Source: Parapusillimonas sp013416435
Lineage (GTDB): Bacteria; Pseudomonadota; Gammaproteobacteria; Burkholderiales; Burkholderiaceae_B
Direction of reading: 5' to 3'
NCBI RefSeq assembly: GCF_052180245.1
Contig: NZ_CP197474.1
Location: forward strand, 744,001 to 808,000
DNA length: 64,000 bases
Shown: positions 1 to 8,801 of the stretch, one piece after another
Position numbering within the stretch: position 1 is the stretch's first letter
Layout: each line of letters opens with the position of its first letter
Position numbers and translations under genes: made by a program
The notes under the pieces: model-generated
Databases searched by the model: none
Told to the model about the DNA's origin: nothing
What the model saw: the letters and a program-made list of their open reading frames with translations, nothing else

Positions 1-204
1 CCCGAGCGCTCCCGGGAAATCGTCCGTGCCCTGCTGAAGAACAATCGGGCCGTCACTTATGCGGAAATCGATGCGCCGCACGGCCATGATGCTTTCCTGC
101 TGGACGATGCCCGATACCACGCGGTGGTGCAGGGCTATTACGATCGGATCGCCGCCAAGCTGGGTCTGGGTGAACGCAAGCAGATCAACGGGGTGTTGGC
201 GTGA
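1..204 (+). CDS. metX: Homoserine O-acetyltransferase, C-terminal end (partial)
   Basis: The gene enters from the left edge; 67 codons are visible. The alpha/beta-hydrolase MetX transfers an acyl group from acyl-CoA to homoserine, the first committed step of methionine synthesis. The visible part contains the motif DAPHGHDAFLLD, where the histidine of GHD (visible residue 29) is expected to be the catalytic His of the Ser-Asp-His triad. The stop TGA overlaps the GTG start of metW, the usual metXW arrangement in proteobacteria. The N-terminal nucleophile elbow lies outside the window, so identity rests on this tail plus the neighbour. Confidence 0.85.
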   Translation, partial: PERSREIVRALLKNNRAVTYAEIDAPHGHDAFLLDDARYHAVVQGYYDRIAAKLGLGERKQINGVLA

Positions 205-824
205 AGACAGCAGTGGCACCCAAGCACGTCCGCCCGGACCTCAAACGCATCGCGAGCTGGATAGACCCGGAAAGCAGGGTGCTGGATCTCGGCTGCGGCG
301 ACGGCACTTTGCTGGCCTACCTGCAAAACAACAAGAACGTCGTGGGGGCAGGGGTCGAGCTCAACGACGAGCAGGTGATCGCGGCCGTGCGGCGCGGCGT
401 GCAAGTCATCCAGCAGAATCTGGAAGAAGGGCTGGCCATGTTCGACGACAAGCAGTTCGACACCGTCGTCCTGTCGCGTACCCTGCAGTCCATGCACAAT
501 ACCGAGCACATCCTGCGCGAAATGACCAGGGTTGCGCGGTACGGCATCGTCTCTTTTCCCAATTTCGGATACTGGCCTCACGGATGGTCCATCCTGCGCG
601 GCCGCATGCCCGTAACGGGGGAAATGCCCTACCAGTGGTTCGATACGCCCAATATCCATCTGTGCACGCTGAAGGACTTCGAAGACCTTGCCGCCGCGCT
701 GCAATTGCGCATCACGCATTTGGCGACCTTCAACGGAAACAAAGAAGTTAAACTCTTCCCGGGCTGGCGCAGCACCTTGGCCGTATACCGGTTCGAGTCC
801 CCGCCCGTTTCCCCGCAATCCTAG
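201..824 (+). CDS. metW: MetW, SAM-methyltransferase-fold partner of MetX
   Basis: A 207-aa protein with a class I methyltransferase motif I, VLDLGCGDGTLL, at about residues 27-38. Its length is typical of MetW, which is encoded directly after metX in many proteobacteria and is thought to act with MetX in methionine synthesis; its own reaction is not settled. The GTG start overlaps the metX stop by 4 bases, so the two genes are translationally coupled. No SAM riboswitch can be assessed because the operon start lies outside the window. Confidence 0.92.
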   Translation: MKTAVAPKHVRPDLKRIASWIDPESRVLDLGCGDGTLLAYLQNNKNVVGAGVELNDEQVIAAVRRGVQVIQQNLEEGLAMFDDKQFDTVVLSRTLQSMHNTEHILREMTRVARYGIVSFPNFGYWPHGWSILRGRMPVTGEMPYQWFDTPNIHLCTLKDFEDLAAALQLRITHLATFNGNKEVKLFPGWRSTLAVYRFESPPVSPQS

Positions 825-842
825 GTATCCATCTTCGCAACC

Positions 843-2081
843 ATGTCCAGCGTTTATGCCAGCCGTCGCGTTTTTCCTTTACTGATATTGGGTTTCGCGA
901 GCGGCTTGCCTTTGGCGCTGACGAGCGGCACGCTGCAGGCCTGGGCCACGGTCGACAATATATCTTTGCAGAGCATCGGCTTTCTGACGCTGATCGGTAC
1001 CGCCTACACGCTGAAGTTTCTGTGGGCGCCGCTGGTTGACCGTTATGCGCCGCCGCTGCTTGGCAGACGCCGCGGCTGGATGTTCCTGACGCAGCTCTTG
1101 CTGGCTGCCGCCATTGCGGGCATGGGCCTGTTTTCTCCGTCCGGCAATCTGGGCATGCTGGCCGCGCTGGCGGTGCTTGTGGCGTTTCTTTCGGCAACCC
1201 AGGACATTGCGTTCGACGCCTACAGCACCGATGTCCTGCGCAGCGAGGAGCGCGCCGCCGGCGCAGCGGTCAAAGTGCTGGGCTATCGGCTCGCCATGAT
1301 CGTATCCGGCGGGCTGGCGCTGGTTCTCGCTGACCAATGGTTGGGCTGGCACAATATGTATTTCCTCATGGGTGCCTTCATGGTGGTGTGCGCCGTGGCC
1401 ACCTTCCTGGCTCCCGAGCCGGAAATCATTGCGGCCGCGCCGCGTTCGCTGGCCGTCGCCGTCGTCGAGCCCTTGCGCGAATTCTTCAGCCGCCGGGGCG
1501 CCATCACCATTTTGCTGCTCATCGTGCTGTACAAGCTGGGCGACGCATTCGCGGGCGCATTGTCGACCACCTTCCTGATACGCGGCGCGGGGTTCAGCGT
1601 TTCCGAAGTGGGTTCCATCAACAAGGTGTTCGGCCTGGCGGCCACCATCATCGGCGCGCTCGCCGGCGGCGCGCTCATGGCCAGGCTGGGCCTGTATCGC
1701 TCGCTCATGCTGTTCGGCCTGCTGCAGGCGGTTTCCAACTTTGGCTACTGGGTGCTGGCGGTGGCGCCGCCCCATCTGTATTTCATGGCCCTGGTGGTCG
1801 CCATCGAGAATCTGTGCGGAGGCCTGGGCACCGCTGCCTTCGTGGCGCTGCTCATGGGCTTGTGCAGGCGGGAGTTTTCCGCAACGCAATTTGCCTTGCT
1901 GTCGGCCCTGTCGGCAGTGGGGCGCACCTATCTGGCCGGGCCTTTCACGCCGCCTCTGGTGGAGTCGATGGGATGGCCCGGATTCTTCGTCCTGACCGTC
2001 CTCATCGCCTTGCCCGGCCTGGTTCTGCTGCGCCTGCGGCGCGATGAAATCCATGCGCTGGATGCGCGCGACGGCGTCTGA
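843..2081 (+). CDS. ampG: AmpG-family muropeptide permease (MFS)
   Basis: A 412-aa hydrophobic protein with about 12 membrane segments. The N-terminal region (FPLLILGFASGLPLAL, then LKFLWAPLVDRY around residue 58) is characteristic of AmpG, the inner-membrane permease that imports GlcNAc-anhydro-MurNAc peptides for cell-wall recycling. The gene begins 18 bases after metW on the same strand but is functionally unrelated to it. Its 3' end nearly meets the convergent SMR gene. Other MFS functions cannot be excluded, but the AmpG signature is strong. Confidence 0.82.
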   Translation: MSSVYASRRVFPLLILGFASGLPLALTSGTLQAWATVDNISLQSIGFLTLIGTAYTLKFLWAPLVDRYAPPLLGRRRGWMFLTQLLLAAAIAGMGLFSPSGNLGMLAALAVLVAFLSATQDIAFDAYSTDVLRSEERAAGAAVKVLGYRLAMIVSGGLALVLADQWLGWHNMYFLMGAFMVVCAVATFLAPEPEIIAAAPRSLAVAVVEPLREFFSRRGAITILLLIVLYKLGDAFAGALSTTFLIRGAGFSVSEVGSINKVFGLAATIIGALAGGALMARLGLYRSLMLFGLLQAVSNFGYWVLAVAPPHLYFMALVVAIENLCGGLGTAAFVALLMGLCRREFSATQFALLSALSAVGRTYLAGPFTPPLVESMGWPGFFVLTVLIALPGLVLLRLRRDEIHALDARDGV

Positions 2082-2089
2082 TCACGGCC

Positions 2090-2419
2090 TCAATGGCCCG
2101 ATGTCTTGGAAAACACCTGCATGACCAGCACGCCGGCGATGATCAGCGCGATGCCCAGCAGCGCCGGGGCGTCCAGCCGCTGCTTGAACAGAAAGAAGCC
2201 CACGATGGACACCAGGACGATGCCGACCCCCGACCAGATGGCATAGGCCACTCCCACGGGGATGCTGCGAAGCGTCTGCGCCAGCATGAAAAAAGCCAGG
2301 CCGTAGCCGGCGACCACGATGATCGAAGGAATCAGTCGGGTAAAGCCTTCGGATGCCTTGAGCGCGGTGGTGGCGACGACTTCGGCAATGATGGCGATGG
2401 ATAGATAGAGCCAGCTCAT
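2090..2419 (-). CDS. Small multidrug resistance (SMR) exporter, EmrE-like
   Basis: A 109-aa protein with four membrane helices. The essential membrane-embedded glutamate is Glu13 (IIAEVVATTALK), matching Glu14 of EmrE, and the YAIWSGVGIVL motif of the family follows in the third helix. The family exports cationic drugs or guanidinium-type compounds as an antiparallel dimer using protons; the substrate cannot be read from sequence. The start ATG overlaps the stop of the upstream TAXI lipoprotein by 4 bases (ATGA), so it is the last gene of a three-gene minus-strand operon with gltS. Confidence 0.9.
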   Translation of the reverse strand: MSWLYLSIAIIAEVVATTALKASEGFTRLIPSIIVVAGYGLAFFMLAQTLRSIPVGVAYAIWSGVGIVLVSIVGFFLFKQRLDAPALLGIALIIAGVLVMQVFSKTSGH

Positions 2420-3885
2420 TTGGCGCTCAGGCGCTCCAGTGCGCGGGTTGCTGCAATGTGTTGGGGAACGGGGAGCCCAACGCTGCTGGTCGCGAGGGAA
2501 ATCTGCGTACCCTGCGCGCTTCCCAGGGCGGTGTAGTCGCGCCCGGGTTCAAACACTCTTTGGATCAGCGAACCGATCTCCGAATCGGAAAGCGTGGTTC
2601 CCGTCAACAGCAGTGCGGCCGTGGCAATGGTCTTGACGTCTTGTTCCTGGCCCGCATACGTGCCCCGCACGATCGTGTACGGAAAATACCCGGCCCGGGC
2701 ACCCGACAGGTTTGCGATTGCTTCGTTCGACAGGGGCAGCAGCTTGAGCCGCATGTCTTTTTGCGCGTCCCGCACGCTGTCGGCCGGTGTGCCGATGACT
2801 TGCAGCACCGCATCCACCTCGTTGTTCTGCAAGGCCAGCAGGGCTGCGCTGATGCTCAACGCCCTGGCGTCGATGTCCTCCGGCCGCAGTCCGTGGGCTT
2901 CGAGCACGCGCAGCGCCGTGGTGCGCGACGCCGCGCCGGTTTCTCCTACGGCAATCCGCTTGCCGCGCAGACCGGCAACCGATTCCGGGCCGTCGGCGGC
3001 GCGCACCAGCACATGCATGGGTTCCGGGTACAGGCTGGCGATGGCTCGAAGCGATGCATGCGGCCCATCGTTGCTGAAGGGGCCGCTGCCCTGATAGGCA
3101 TCCAGCGCCGCGTCACCTTGCGCCACGATCAGGGAAACCTTGCCCGCTCGCAGAAGCCGCAGGTTTTCTTCACCCCCGCGGGTGATCAGCGGGACGACCC
3201 GCGAGTCGCGGTCGCCGAACAATGCGCGCGCCACGCGCAGGTACTGCCCGTGCTCGGCGCCGGCGGCAATGGCATAGCCATCGGAGACCCTGGCGAGCCG
3301 TGCCCGTATGCTTGCGTGCGCCGCGGTCAATTCTTCTTCGATGGCGGCATACTCCGCCGGGGAAGTGTTGCGCGGGAAAGCGTCCACGACCTTGCGTATC
3401 GTTGAAAGTATGGCGCCCGCTCCCTCGTTCTGGCCGGTGACGACGCCTGGAGCAACCGGAGGCAGATAGCCGGCGGGTACCACGAGCTCCCACGCATCAC
3501 CGTTCTGCCGGTATCGTGCGGTGCCGTGCGCCGTGATCACATCGCCGGCCTTGTTGCCGCCCGTGATGATGCCTTCTACGCCTTTGGGGCCGGCGCCCAG
3601 CGCCGAAATCAGGCCCGCGATACCGGGCGCGTTCCAGGCACCGAAATCGATGTCGCGATTGAGCTTGAGCGACACGTCGAAATAAACGATGCGGCGGCTT
3701 TCTCCATCAGGCGATTTGGTATCCACTTGGGAACCGCGGCGATGCAGGCTTTCCACCTCGGCGAAGCCTGCCGGCAATGCCAGTTCAAGCCGCTCGTGCA
3801 CATCGGCTTTCAAGGCGTCCGTGTCGGGCCCGGCCGTGCAGGCGGCAAGGAAAACAAGAAGCAGCGATGTCAGGAAGGCGCGCAT
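2416..3885 (-). CDS. TAXI-family solute-binding lipoprotein with extra N-terminal domain
   Basis: A 489-aa protein. I place the start at the ATG at 3885, giving a lipoprotein signal with lipobox LAAC and lipidated Cys16; an open frame extends further upstream but lacks signal-like sequence. The C-terminal part (from about residue 195) resembles TAXI-type TRAP binding proteins, with GKRIAVGETGAASRTTA and a YFPYTIVRGTYAG segment. Usual TAXI proteins are about 320 aa, so residues about 20-190 are an additional domain I do not recognise. It starts 2 bases after the gltS stop and overlaps the SMR gene. No TRAP membrane subunit is nearby, so GltS is its probable membrane partner. Confidence 0.8.
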   Translation of the reverse strand: MRAFLTSLLLVFLAACTAGPDTDALKADVHERLELALPAGFAEVESLHRRGSQVDTKSPDGESRRIVYFDVSLKLNRDIDFGAWNAPGIAGLISALGAGPKGVEGIITGGNKAGDVITAHGTARYRQNGDAWELVVPAGYLPPVAPGVVTGQNEGAGAILSTIRKVVDAFPRNTSPAEYAAIEEELTAAHASIRARLARVSDGYAIAAGAEHGQYLRVARALFGDRDSRVVPLITRGGEENLRLLRAGKVSLIVAQGDAALDAYQGSGPFSNDGPHASLRAIASLYPEPMHVLVRAADGPESVAGLRGKRIAVGETGAASRTTALRVLEAHGLRPEDIDARALSISAALLALQNNEVDAVLQVIGTPADSVRDAQKDMRLKLLPLSNEAIANLSGARAGYFPYTIVRGTYAGQEQDVKTIATAALLLTGTTLSDSEIGSLIQRVFEPGRDYTALGSAQGTQISLATSSVGLPVPQHIAATRALERLSAK

Positions 3886-3887
3886 CG

Positions 3888-5078
3888 TCAGCCTCCGATG
3901 AAAGGCAGCGCGAGCATGCCCGTAAGCACGAAGGCGTTCATGATGTCGACGAAGAAGGCGCCGGCCAGCGGCGCAATGAGATTGCTGGTGGGCGCGGGAC
4001 CATGCCGTGACGTGATTGCCTGCATGTTCGCCATGGCAGTGGCGGTGGAACCCATATTGAAGCCGATGAACGCGGCGGAAGTGACGGCGGCTTCGTAGTC
4101 GCGCCCCATGAAGCGAAAGCATACGAAGACGACATAGAGGAAGATCAGTACGACCTGGGCCAGGATGATCAGAAGGAAGGGCCCGGCCGAAAGCGCGACC
4201 TCGACCAGATCGAGCGTCATCATCGTCATGACCAGGAACAGCGAGAGGCTGACGTTGGAGATGAGGTCGGCGGCCCGGTCATCGAACTCTACACCGGCGA
4301 ACGGAAGCAGGTTGCGGATGGCGATGCCGATCAGCATGCACCACAGGAATCCGGGAATCGTTATGGTGCCGCCGGCGAAAAAGTCGGCCAGCCATTGCCC
4401 GAGTATCACCGCCGTGAAGATGCCGGCCAGGGCGCCCAGAGTCGAAACGGTGCCGAGCGGTGCGGGCGCTTCGACGAATCGATGATCTTCGTTGGAGGCC
4501 TCTGCGTTTGAGCGCAATTTATACCGATTGATCAGGAACTGAGCGATCGGCCCGCCGATGATGCCGCCGACGATGAGTCCGATGGTGGCGACGGTCATGG
4601 TCAGGTCCATGACCATTTGAAGATTGTTGACTTCGGCAAAGCGGCCGGCGTAGGCGGCACCGGTGCCGTGGCCGCCGACCAGCGTGATCGACCCCGCGAC
4701 CAATCCGAAAATGGGATGCAGGTCCTGCAGCATCGCAATGCTTACCCCGACGATGTTCTGCAGCACGATGAAGGGCAGCAGGACGATCAGGAATATGATC
4801 AGCGCCTTGCCGCCGCGCTTGAGTAGGCGCAAGTCGGCGCAAAGCCCCACGCCGCTGAAGAACATGAGCAGGAAAAGCGGCTTGATGGGCTGGTCGAAGG
4901 TGATCCGGAAGTCGGCCGTGGCGAGCAGCAGGGAGGACAGGACCGCAAAGATGAGTCCGCCGGTGATCGGGTCGGGAATGTTGTAGCGGGACAGCCATGA
5001 AACTTTACGATTGACCAGCGTGCCGATGAGGAGCATGCCGATGGCGGCCAGTAGTGATACAAGGGGGTCTAGGCTCAT
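3888..5078 (-). CDS. gltS: Sodium/glutamate symporter family (GltS)
   Basis: A 396-aa integral membrane protein close to the usual length of GltS (about 400 aa). It contains IPDPITGGLIFAVLSS near the N-terminus, a LVGGHGTGAAYAG segment in the first half and an IGFNMGSTATAMANMQ segment in the second, matching the inverted-repeat hairpins of the family. I chose the ATG at 5078 (MSLDPLVSLL); an upstream ATG at 5099 is possible. It is the first gene of an operon with the TAXI lipoprotein and the SMR exporter. GltS normally works alone as a Na+-coupled glutamate carrier; here a dedicated binding protein follows 2 bases later. Confidence 0.9.
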   Translation of the reverse strand: MSLDPLVSLLAAIGMLLIGTLVNRKVSWLSRYNIPDPITGGLIFAVLSSLLLATADFRITFDQPIKPLFLLMFFSGVGLCADLRLLKRGGKALIIFLIVLLPFIVLQNIVGVSIAMLQDLHPIFGLVAGSITLVGGHGTGAAYAGRFAEVNNLQMVMDLTMTVATIGLIVGGIIGGPIAQFLINRYKLRSNAEASNEDHRFVEAPAPLGTVSTLGALAGIFTAVILGQWLADFFAGGTITIPGFLWCMLIGIAIRNLLPFAGVEFDDRAADLISNVSLSLFLVMTMMTLDLVEVALSAGPFLLIILAQVVLIFLYVVFVCFRFMGRDYEAAVTSAAFIGFNMGSTATAMANMQAITSRHGPAPTSNLIAPLAGAFFVDIMNAFVLTGMLALPFIGG

Positions 5079-5201
5079 GGAGGTGTCTTTGTTCCGCATC
5101 GCGATGCCGTGCCGGGAACGATACACCGAGCCGGTGGTTTCCGCCAAGTTGGCGGCGAGGCGGCTGCAGCCCTTTGGCTTGTTGGCGCGTCGGCATCCTG
5201 A

Positions 5202-6113
5202 TCAGCGATTCGCTTCGGCCTTGCGACGCATCGGCGGGGACGCAGGCGGCCGTGCCGCAAAAATGCGTGCGCCGGCCACGCAGCCTACGACTGCAATAGT
5301 GGCCGCCAGCATGGCACGACTGACGGGCTCCCCCAGCAGCGCGGCGGCAAGCGCCAAGCCCATGAAAGGCTGCAGCAGTTGAAGCTGGCTGACGGCGGCG
5401 ATGCCGCCCTGCGCCAGGCCCCGGTACCAGAAGAAGAAGCCGATCAGCATGCTGAACAAAGAAACGTATACCAGCCCGGTCCAGGCCGGCAGGCCGATGG
5501 ATCCCCATTCGCCGGGCAGCGTGGCCAGGCAGAGCGCACCCATGATGGGCAGCGACAAGGCGAGAGCCCAGGAAATGACTTCCCACCCGCCGATGCGGCG
5601 CGACAGGCGCCCGCCTTCGGCATAGCCATAACCGCAGGCGACGATGGCCGCGAACATATAGAGGTCGCCCACGGACGACCCGCCGGCATCCTGGGCGAGC
5701 GCGAATGCAAGCACGCAGGAGCTGCCCAGGACCGCGAAGAGCCAGAACGCGGGATGCGGCCGCTCTTGACCGAGCAGTGCCCCGAACAGGGCCGTGGCCA
5801 GAGGCAGCAGGCCGATGAACACCACCGAGCGCGCGGCGGTGATGTGCTCCAGCGCAAGCGCCGTAAAGAGGGGAAAGCCCAGTACCACGCCGAGCGCGAC
5901 CAGGCACAGGCTTGCCAGGTCGCGGCCGGACGGTCGCTTGGCGCGGGCGAAGCGCAGCAGCGCCAACGCCAGCATGCCGGCGATGGTTGCGCGCGCCGCC
6001 GTCAGGAAGACTGGATCGAAGTCGGCCACGGCCACCCTTGTCGCCGGCAGCGAGCCGCTGAATATGATTACGCCCAGAAGCCCGTTGAGCCAGCCTTTCG
6101 ATGTGTCTTTCAT
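5202..6113 (-). CDS. EamA/DMT-family transporter
   Basis: A 303-aa membrane protein with two EamA repeats and about ten helices (SGSLPATRVAVADFDPVFLTAARA in repeat 1; a second repeat from about residue 150). Members export or import small metabolites such as amino acids; the substrate is not evident. I start it at the ATG at 6113 because the longer frame carries no membrane-like sequence. It is divergent from a MocR/PdxR-type regulator across about 130 bases containing a palindrome, so it is a likely target of that regulator. Confidence 0.85.
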   Translation of the reverse strand: MKDTSKGWLNGLLGVIIFSGSLPATRVAVADFDPVFLTAARATIAGMLALALLRFARAKRPSGRDLASLCLVALGVVLGFPLFTALALEHITAARSVVFIGLLPLATALFGALLGQERPHPAFWLFAVLGSSCVLAFALAQDAGGSSVGDLYMFAAIVACGYGYAEGGRLSRRIGGWEVISWALALSLPIMGALCLATLPGEWGSIGLPAWTGLVYVSLFSMLIGFFFWYRGLAQGGIAAVSQLQLLQPFMGLALAAALLGEPVSRAMLAATIAVVGCVAGARIFAARPPASPPMRRKAEANR

Positions 6114-6197
6114 GATTGATTCCAGATTGCCCTGGCCATATGATGCGCCGGAACGCGCGCGCTCGACCAGATACGCATCAGTACAATTCATATAAAC

Positions 6198-6209
6198 TGT
6201 ACGGGTACA
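6198..6209. promoter_or_regulatory. Perfect palindrome between EamA gene and MocR-type regulator
   Basis: TGTACGGGTACA is an inverted repeat with 5-bp arms TGTAC/GTACA around GG. A related GTACAATT lies upstream at 6181-6188. It sits in the divergent promoter region, 37 bases before the regulator start. MocR-type regulators commonly bind repeated short sites between divergent genes, so this is a reasonable operator candidate, inferred from position and symmetry only. Confidence 0.45.
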
Positions 6210-6245
6210 TTGTCAAATACAGTCGTTCCAGGAGGCAAGGCATCG

Positions 6246-7625
6246 ATGCAGGCCGAGACGCTCACCGCCAAGGTAATGGGCGAAATCCATCAGCGCATCG
6301 CCGCGCGCCAATTGGCCACCGGCGCGAAACTGCCTTCGATCCGGGCGTGCGCGCAGGCGCTGGGCGTTTCCAAGTCCACCGTCGTCGAAGCCTATGATCG
6401 TCTGGCCGCCGAAGGCACTATTTCCTCTCGCAGGGGGGCGGGATTCTACGTCGCGGCACCCGCGCCGCCGCTGGCGCTCGGCAGCATTGGCCCGCGCCTG
6501 GATCGCGAGCTCGACCCCTTATGGGTGGCCCGCCAGGCGCTCGATTCCGACGGCACATTGCTCAAGCCGGGCTGCGGATGGCTGCCGCCGGCCTGGATGC
6601 CTCACGAGAACATGCGGCGCGCCTTGCGCGCCATTTCCCGTTCGGACTCCGCCGCGCTGGCCGATTACGATACGCCCCTGGGTTTTGCGCCCCTGCGAAC
6701 CCTGCTGTCCCGGCGACTGCAGGAAAACGCAATCCCAGCCGCTCCTGAGCAGATCCTGCTTACGGACTGCGGCACGCATTCCCTGGATCTCATTTGCAGA
6801 TTTCTGCTCGAGTCGGGCGACACGGTGCTGGTGGACGACCCGTGCTACTTCAATTTCCACGCATTGCTCCGGGCTCATCACGTCAAAGTGGTGGGGGTTT
6901 CGTATACGCCGTCGGGGCCGGATATCGAACAGTTTTCGCGGGCGCTTGCCGAGCACCGCCCGCGCCTGTACCTGACCAACTCCGCCTTGCACAATCCCAC
7001 CGGCGCCGTGCTGTCGCCCTTGGCGGCGCATCGGGTCCTGAAGCTGGCCGAGCAGTACGACGTGACCATCATCGAAGACGACATCTTCGCGGATTTCGAG
7101 ACCGAGCCCACGCCGCGTCTGGCGGCCTTCGATGGGCTGGGACGGGTCGTTCATGTTGGCAGCTTCTCGAAAACCTTGTCGGCCGCTGCGCGTTGCGGAT
7201 ACATTGCAGCGCGTCCGGACTGGATAGAGGCCTTGGCGGATCTCAAGATCGCGACCACGTTCGGCGGCAACCGGCTGTCGGCGGAACTGGTCTGCCGGAT
7301 GCTCAAGGATGGCAGCTATCGGCGGCATGTCGAGGGCTTGCGGACGCGCCTGGCGCACGCAATGGGGCCGGTCGTCGACAAGCTGGCGGCCTTGGGCATA
7401 CGCCCCTGGCTGCTGCCGCGCGGCGGCATGTTCTTGTGGTGCCGCCTTCCCAAGGGCGTCGATGCGGCCGAGCTGAGCCGGCGCGCGCTGGAGCGCGGCG
7501 TCGTGCTCGCGCCGGGCAATGTGTTCAGCTTGTCCGGATCGGCGGGCGCCTTTCTGCGGTTCAATATCGCGCAGTCGGGCGACCCGCGGCTTTTCAGTGT
7601 GCTTGCGGAACTGCTTGGGCCGTGA
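6246..7625 (+). CDS. MocR/PdxR-type GntR regulator with aminotransferase domain
   Basis: A 459-aa protein. Residues about 1-70 form a GntR winged helix (LPSIRACAQALGVSKSTVVEAYDRLAAEGTI in pieces); the rest is a fold-type I aminotransferase domain with the PLP-lysine motif SFSKTLSAAARCGYI and the IIEDDIFADFE segment. Such proteins sense PLP or amino-PLP adducts. The start is the ATG at 6246, preceded by GGAGG at 6231-6235; a TTG further upstream is open but lacks a ribosome site. It is divergent from the EamA transporter and its last 32 bases overlap the 3' end of a convergent aminotransferase gene. The ligand is unknown. Confidence 0.9.
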   Translation: MQAETLTAKVMGEIHQRIAARQLATGAKLPSIRACAQALGVSKSTVVEAYDRLAAEGTISSRRGAGFYVAAPAPPLALGSIGPRLDRELDPLWVARQALDSDGTLLKPGCGWLPPAWMPHENMRRALRAISRSDSAALADYDTPLGFAPLRTLLSRRLQENAIPAAPEQILLTDCGTHSLDLICRFLLESGDTVLVDDPCYFNFHALLRAHHVKVVGVSYTPSGPDIEQFSRALAEHRPRLYLTNSALHNPTGAVLSPLAAHRVLKLAEQYDVTIIEDDIFADFETEPTPRLAAFDGLGRVVHVGSFSKTLSAAARCGYIAARPDWIEALADLKIATTFGGNRLSAELVCRMLKDGSYRRHVEGLRTRLAHAMGPVVDKLAALGIRPWLLPRGGMFLWCRLPKGVDAAELSRRALERGVVLAPGNVFSLSGSAGAFLRFNIAQSGDPRLFSVLAELLGP

Positions 7626-8745
7626 TGTCGTCCAGCGCGTCGGCCAGCAAGCCGACAGTACGATCGGGATGATGCAGCTTGTCGAGACCGAAGAGCCCGA
7701 TGCGGAAGGTCTTGAATCCGGCGGGTTCGTCGCATTGCAGGGGCACGCCGGCAGCGGCTTGCAGCCCGGCTGATGCAAACTTCTTGGCCGACTGGATTTC
7801 GTCGTCGTCGGTGTAGCTGACGACGACGCCGGGCGCTTCAAAGCCCGGGGCTGCAACGCTTTTGAATCCTTTTTCGCGCAGGAGCGCGCGCACCCGATCA
7901 CCCAGCTGTTGCTGTTCGTCGCGTACTTTATCGAAGCCGTAGGCCTCGGTTTCGGCCATGACGTCCCGCAAAATGGCCAGCGCGTCGGTAGGCATGGTGG
8001 CGTGGTAGGCAAAGCCGCCTTGCTCGTAGGCTTCCATGATCTGCAGCCACTTGCGCAGGTCGCAGGCGAAGCTGGTGCTGACGGTATTGTCGATTGCCTT
8101 GCGGGCCTGCGGGCTGAGCATGACCAGTCCGCAGCACGCGGAGGCGGTCCAGCCTTTTTGCGGAGCGCTGATCAGCACGTCGACGCCGGTGGCCTGCATA
8201 TCGACCCAGATCGTGCCCGATGCGATGCAGTCCAGCACGAACAAACCGCCTTCCGCATGCACTGCGTCTGCGACGCGCCGCAGGTAGTCGTTGGGCAGCA
8301 TGATGCCCGATGCGGTTTCAACGTGGGGGGCGAAGACGACAGCCGGTTTTTCGGCCTTGATGGCGGCGACGACCTCGTCGATCGGAGGCGGCGCAAAGGC
8401 GGCCTGGGATCCGCTTTCGATGGTACGGGCCTTGAGGACCGTGGTGGAGGAGGGTATGCCGCCCATATCGAAGATTTGGCTCCAGCGGAAGCTGAACCAG
8501 CCGTTGCGGATGACCAGGCAAGGTTTGTTCGTTGCGAACTGGCGCGCGACGGCTTCCATGCCGAAGGTGCCGCTGCCGGGCACGATAATGGCGGCGTGAG
8601 CGTTGTACACCTTTTTGAGGGTATGGGAAATGTCTTTCATGACGCCCTGGAACGCCTGCGACATGTGGTTCAGCGCCCTGTCTGTATAGACGACCGAGTA
8701 TTCCAGCAGCCCGTCGGGATCGGTATTGGGAAGTAGGCTTGGCAC
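7594..8745 (-). CDS. Class V aminotransferase (alanine/serine-glyoxylate type)
   Basis: A 383-aa PLP enzyme. The active-site lysine is expected at Lys197 in SAPQKGWTAS, and VPGSGTFGMEAVARQF and ETASGIML match the alanine/serine-glyoxylate aminotransferase group. It probably moves an amino group between a small amino acid and a keto acid; the exact pair is not evident. Its 3' end overlaps the convergent MocR-type regulator by 32 bases. With the regulator and the EamA transporter it forms a three-gene amino-acid neighbourhood, though it is not in an operon with either. Confidence 0.85.
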   Translation of the reverse strand: MPSLLPNTDPDGLLEYSVVYTDRALNHMSQAFQGVMKDISHTLKKVYNAHAAIIVPGSGTFGMEAVARQFATNKPCLVIRNGWFSFRWSQIFDMGGIPSSTTVLKARTIESGSQAAFAPPPIDEVVAAIKAEKPAVVFAPHVETASGIMLPNDYLRRVADAVHAEGGLFVLDCIASGTIWVDMQATGVDVLISAPQKGWTASACCGLVMLSPQARKAIDNTVSTSFACDLRKWLQIMEAYEQGGFAYHATMPTDALAILRDVMAETEAYGFDKVRDEQQQLGDRVRALLREKGFKSVAAPGFEAPGVVVSYTDDDEIQSAKKFASAGLQAAAGVPLQCDEPAGFKTFRIGLFGLDKLHHPDRTVGLLADALDDITAQAVPQAH

Positions 8746-8801
8746 GTTTGCCTCCGGATAGGTTCATTCAGCGTTGGAAAGGGGGGAGCCGTGTACCGAT
8801 A

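Noticed and set aside
2416..4122. N-terminally extended version of the TAXI gene (568 aa)
   Set aside because: The extra 79 residues overlap gltS in another frame and would hide the lipoprotein signal that begins at 3885.
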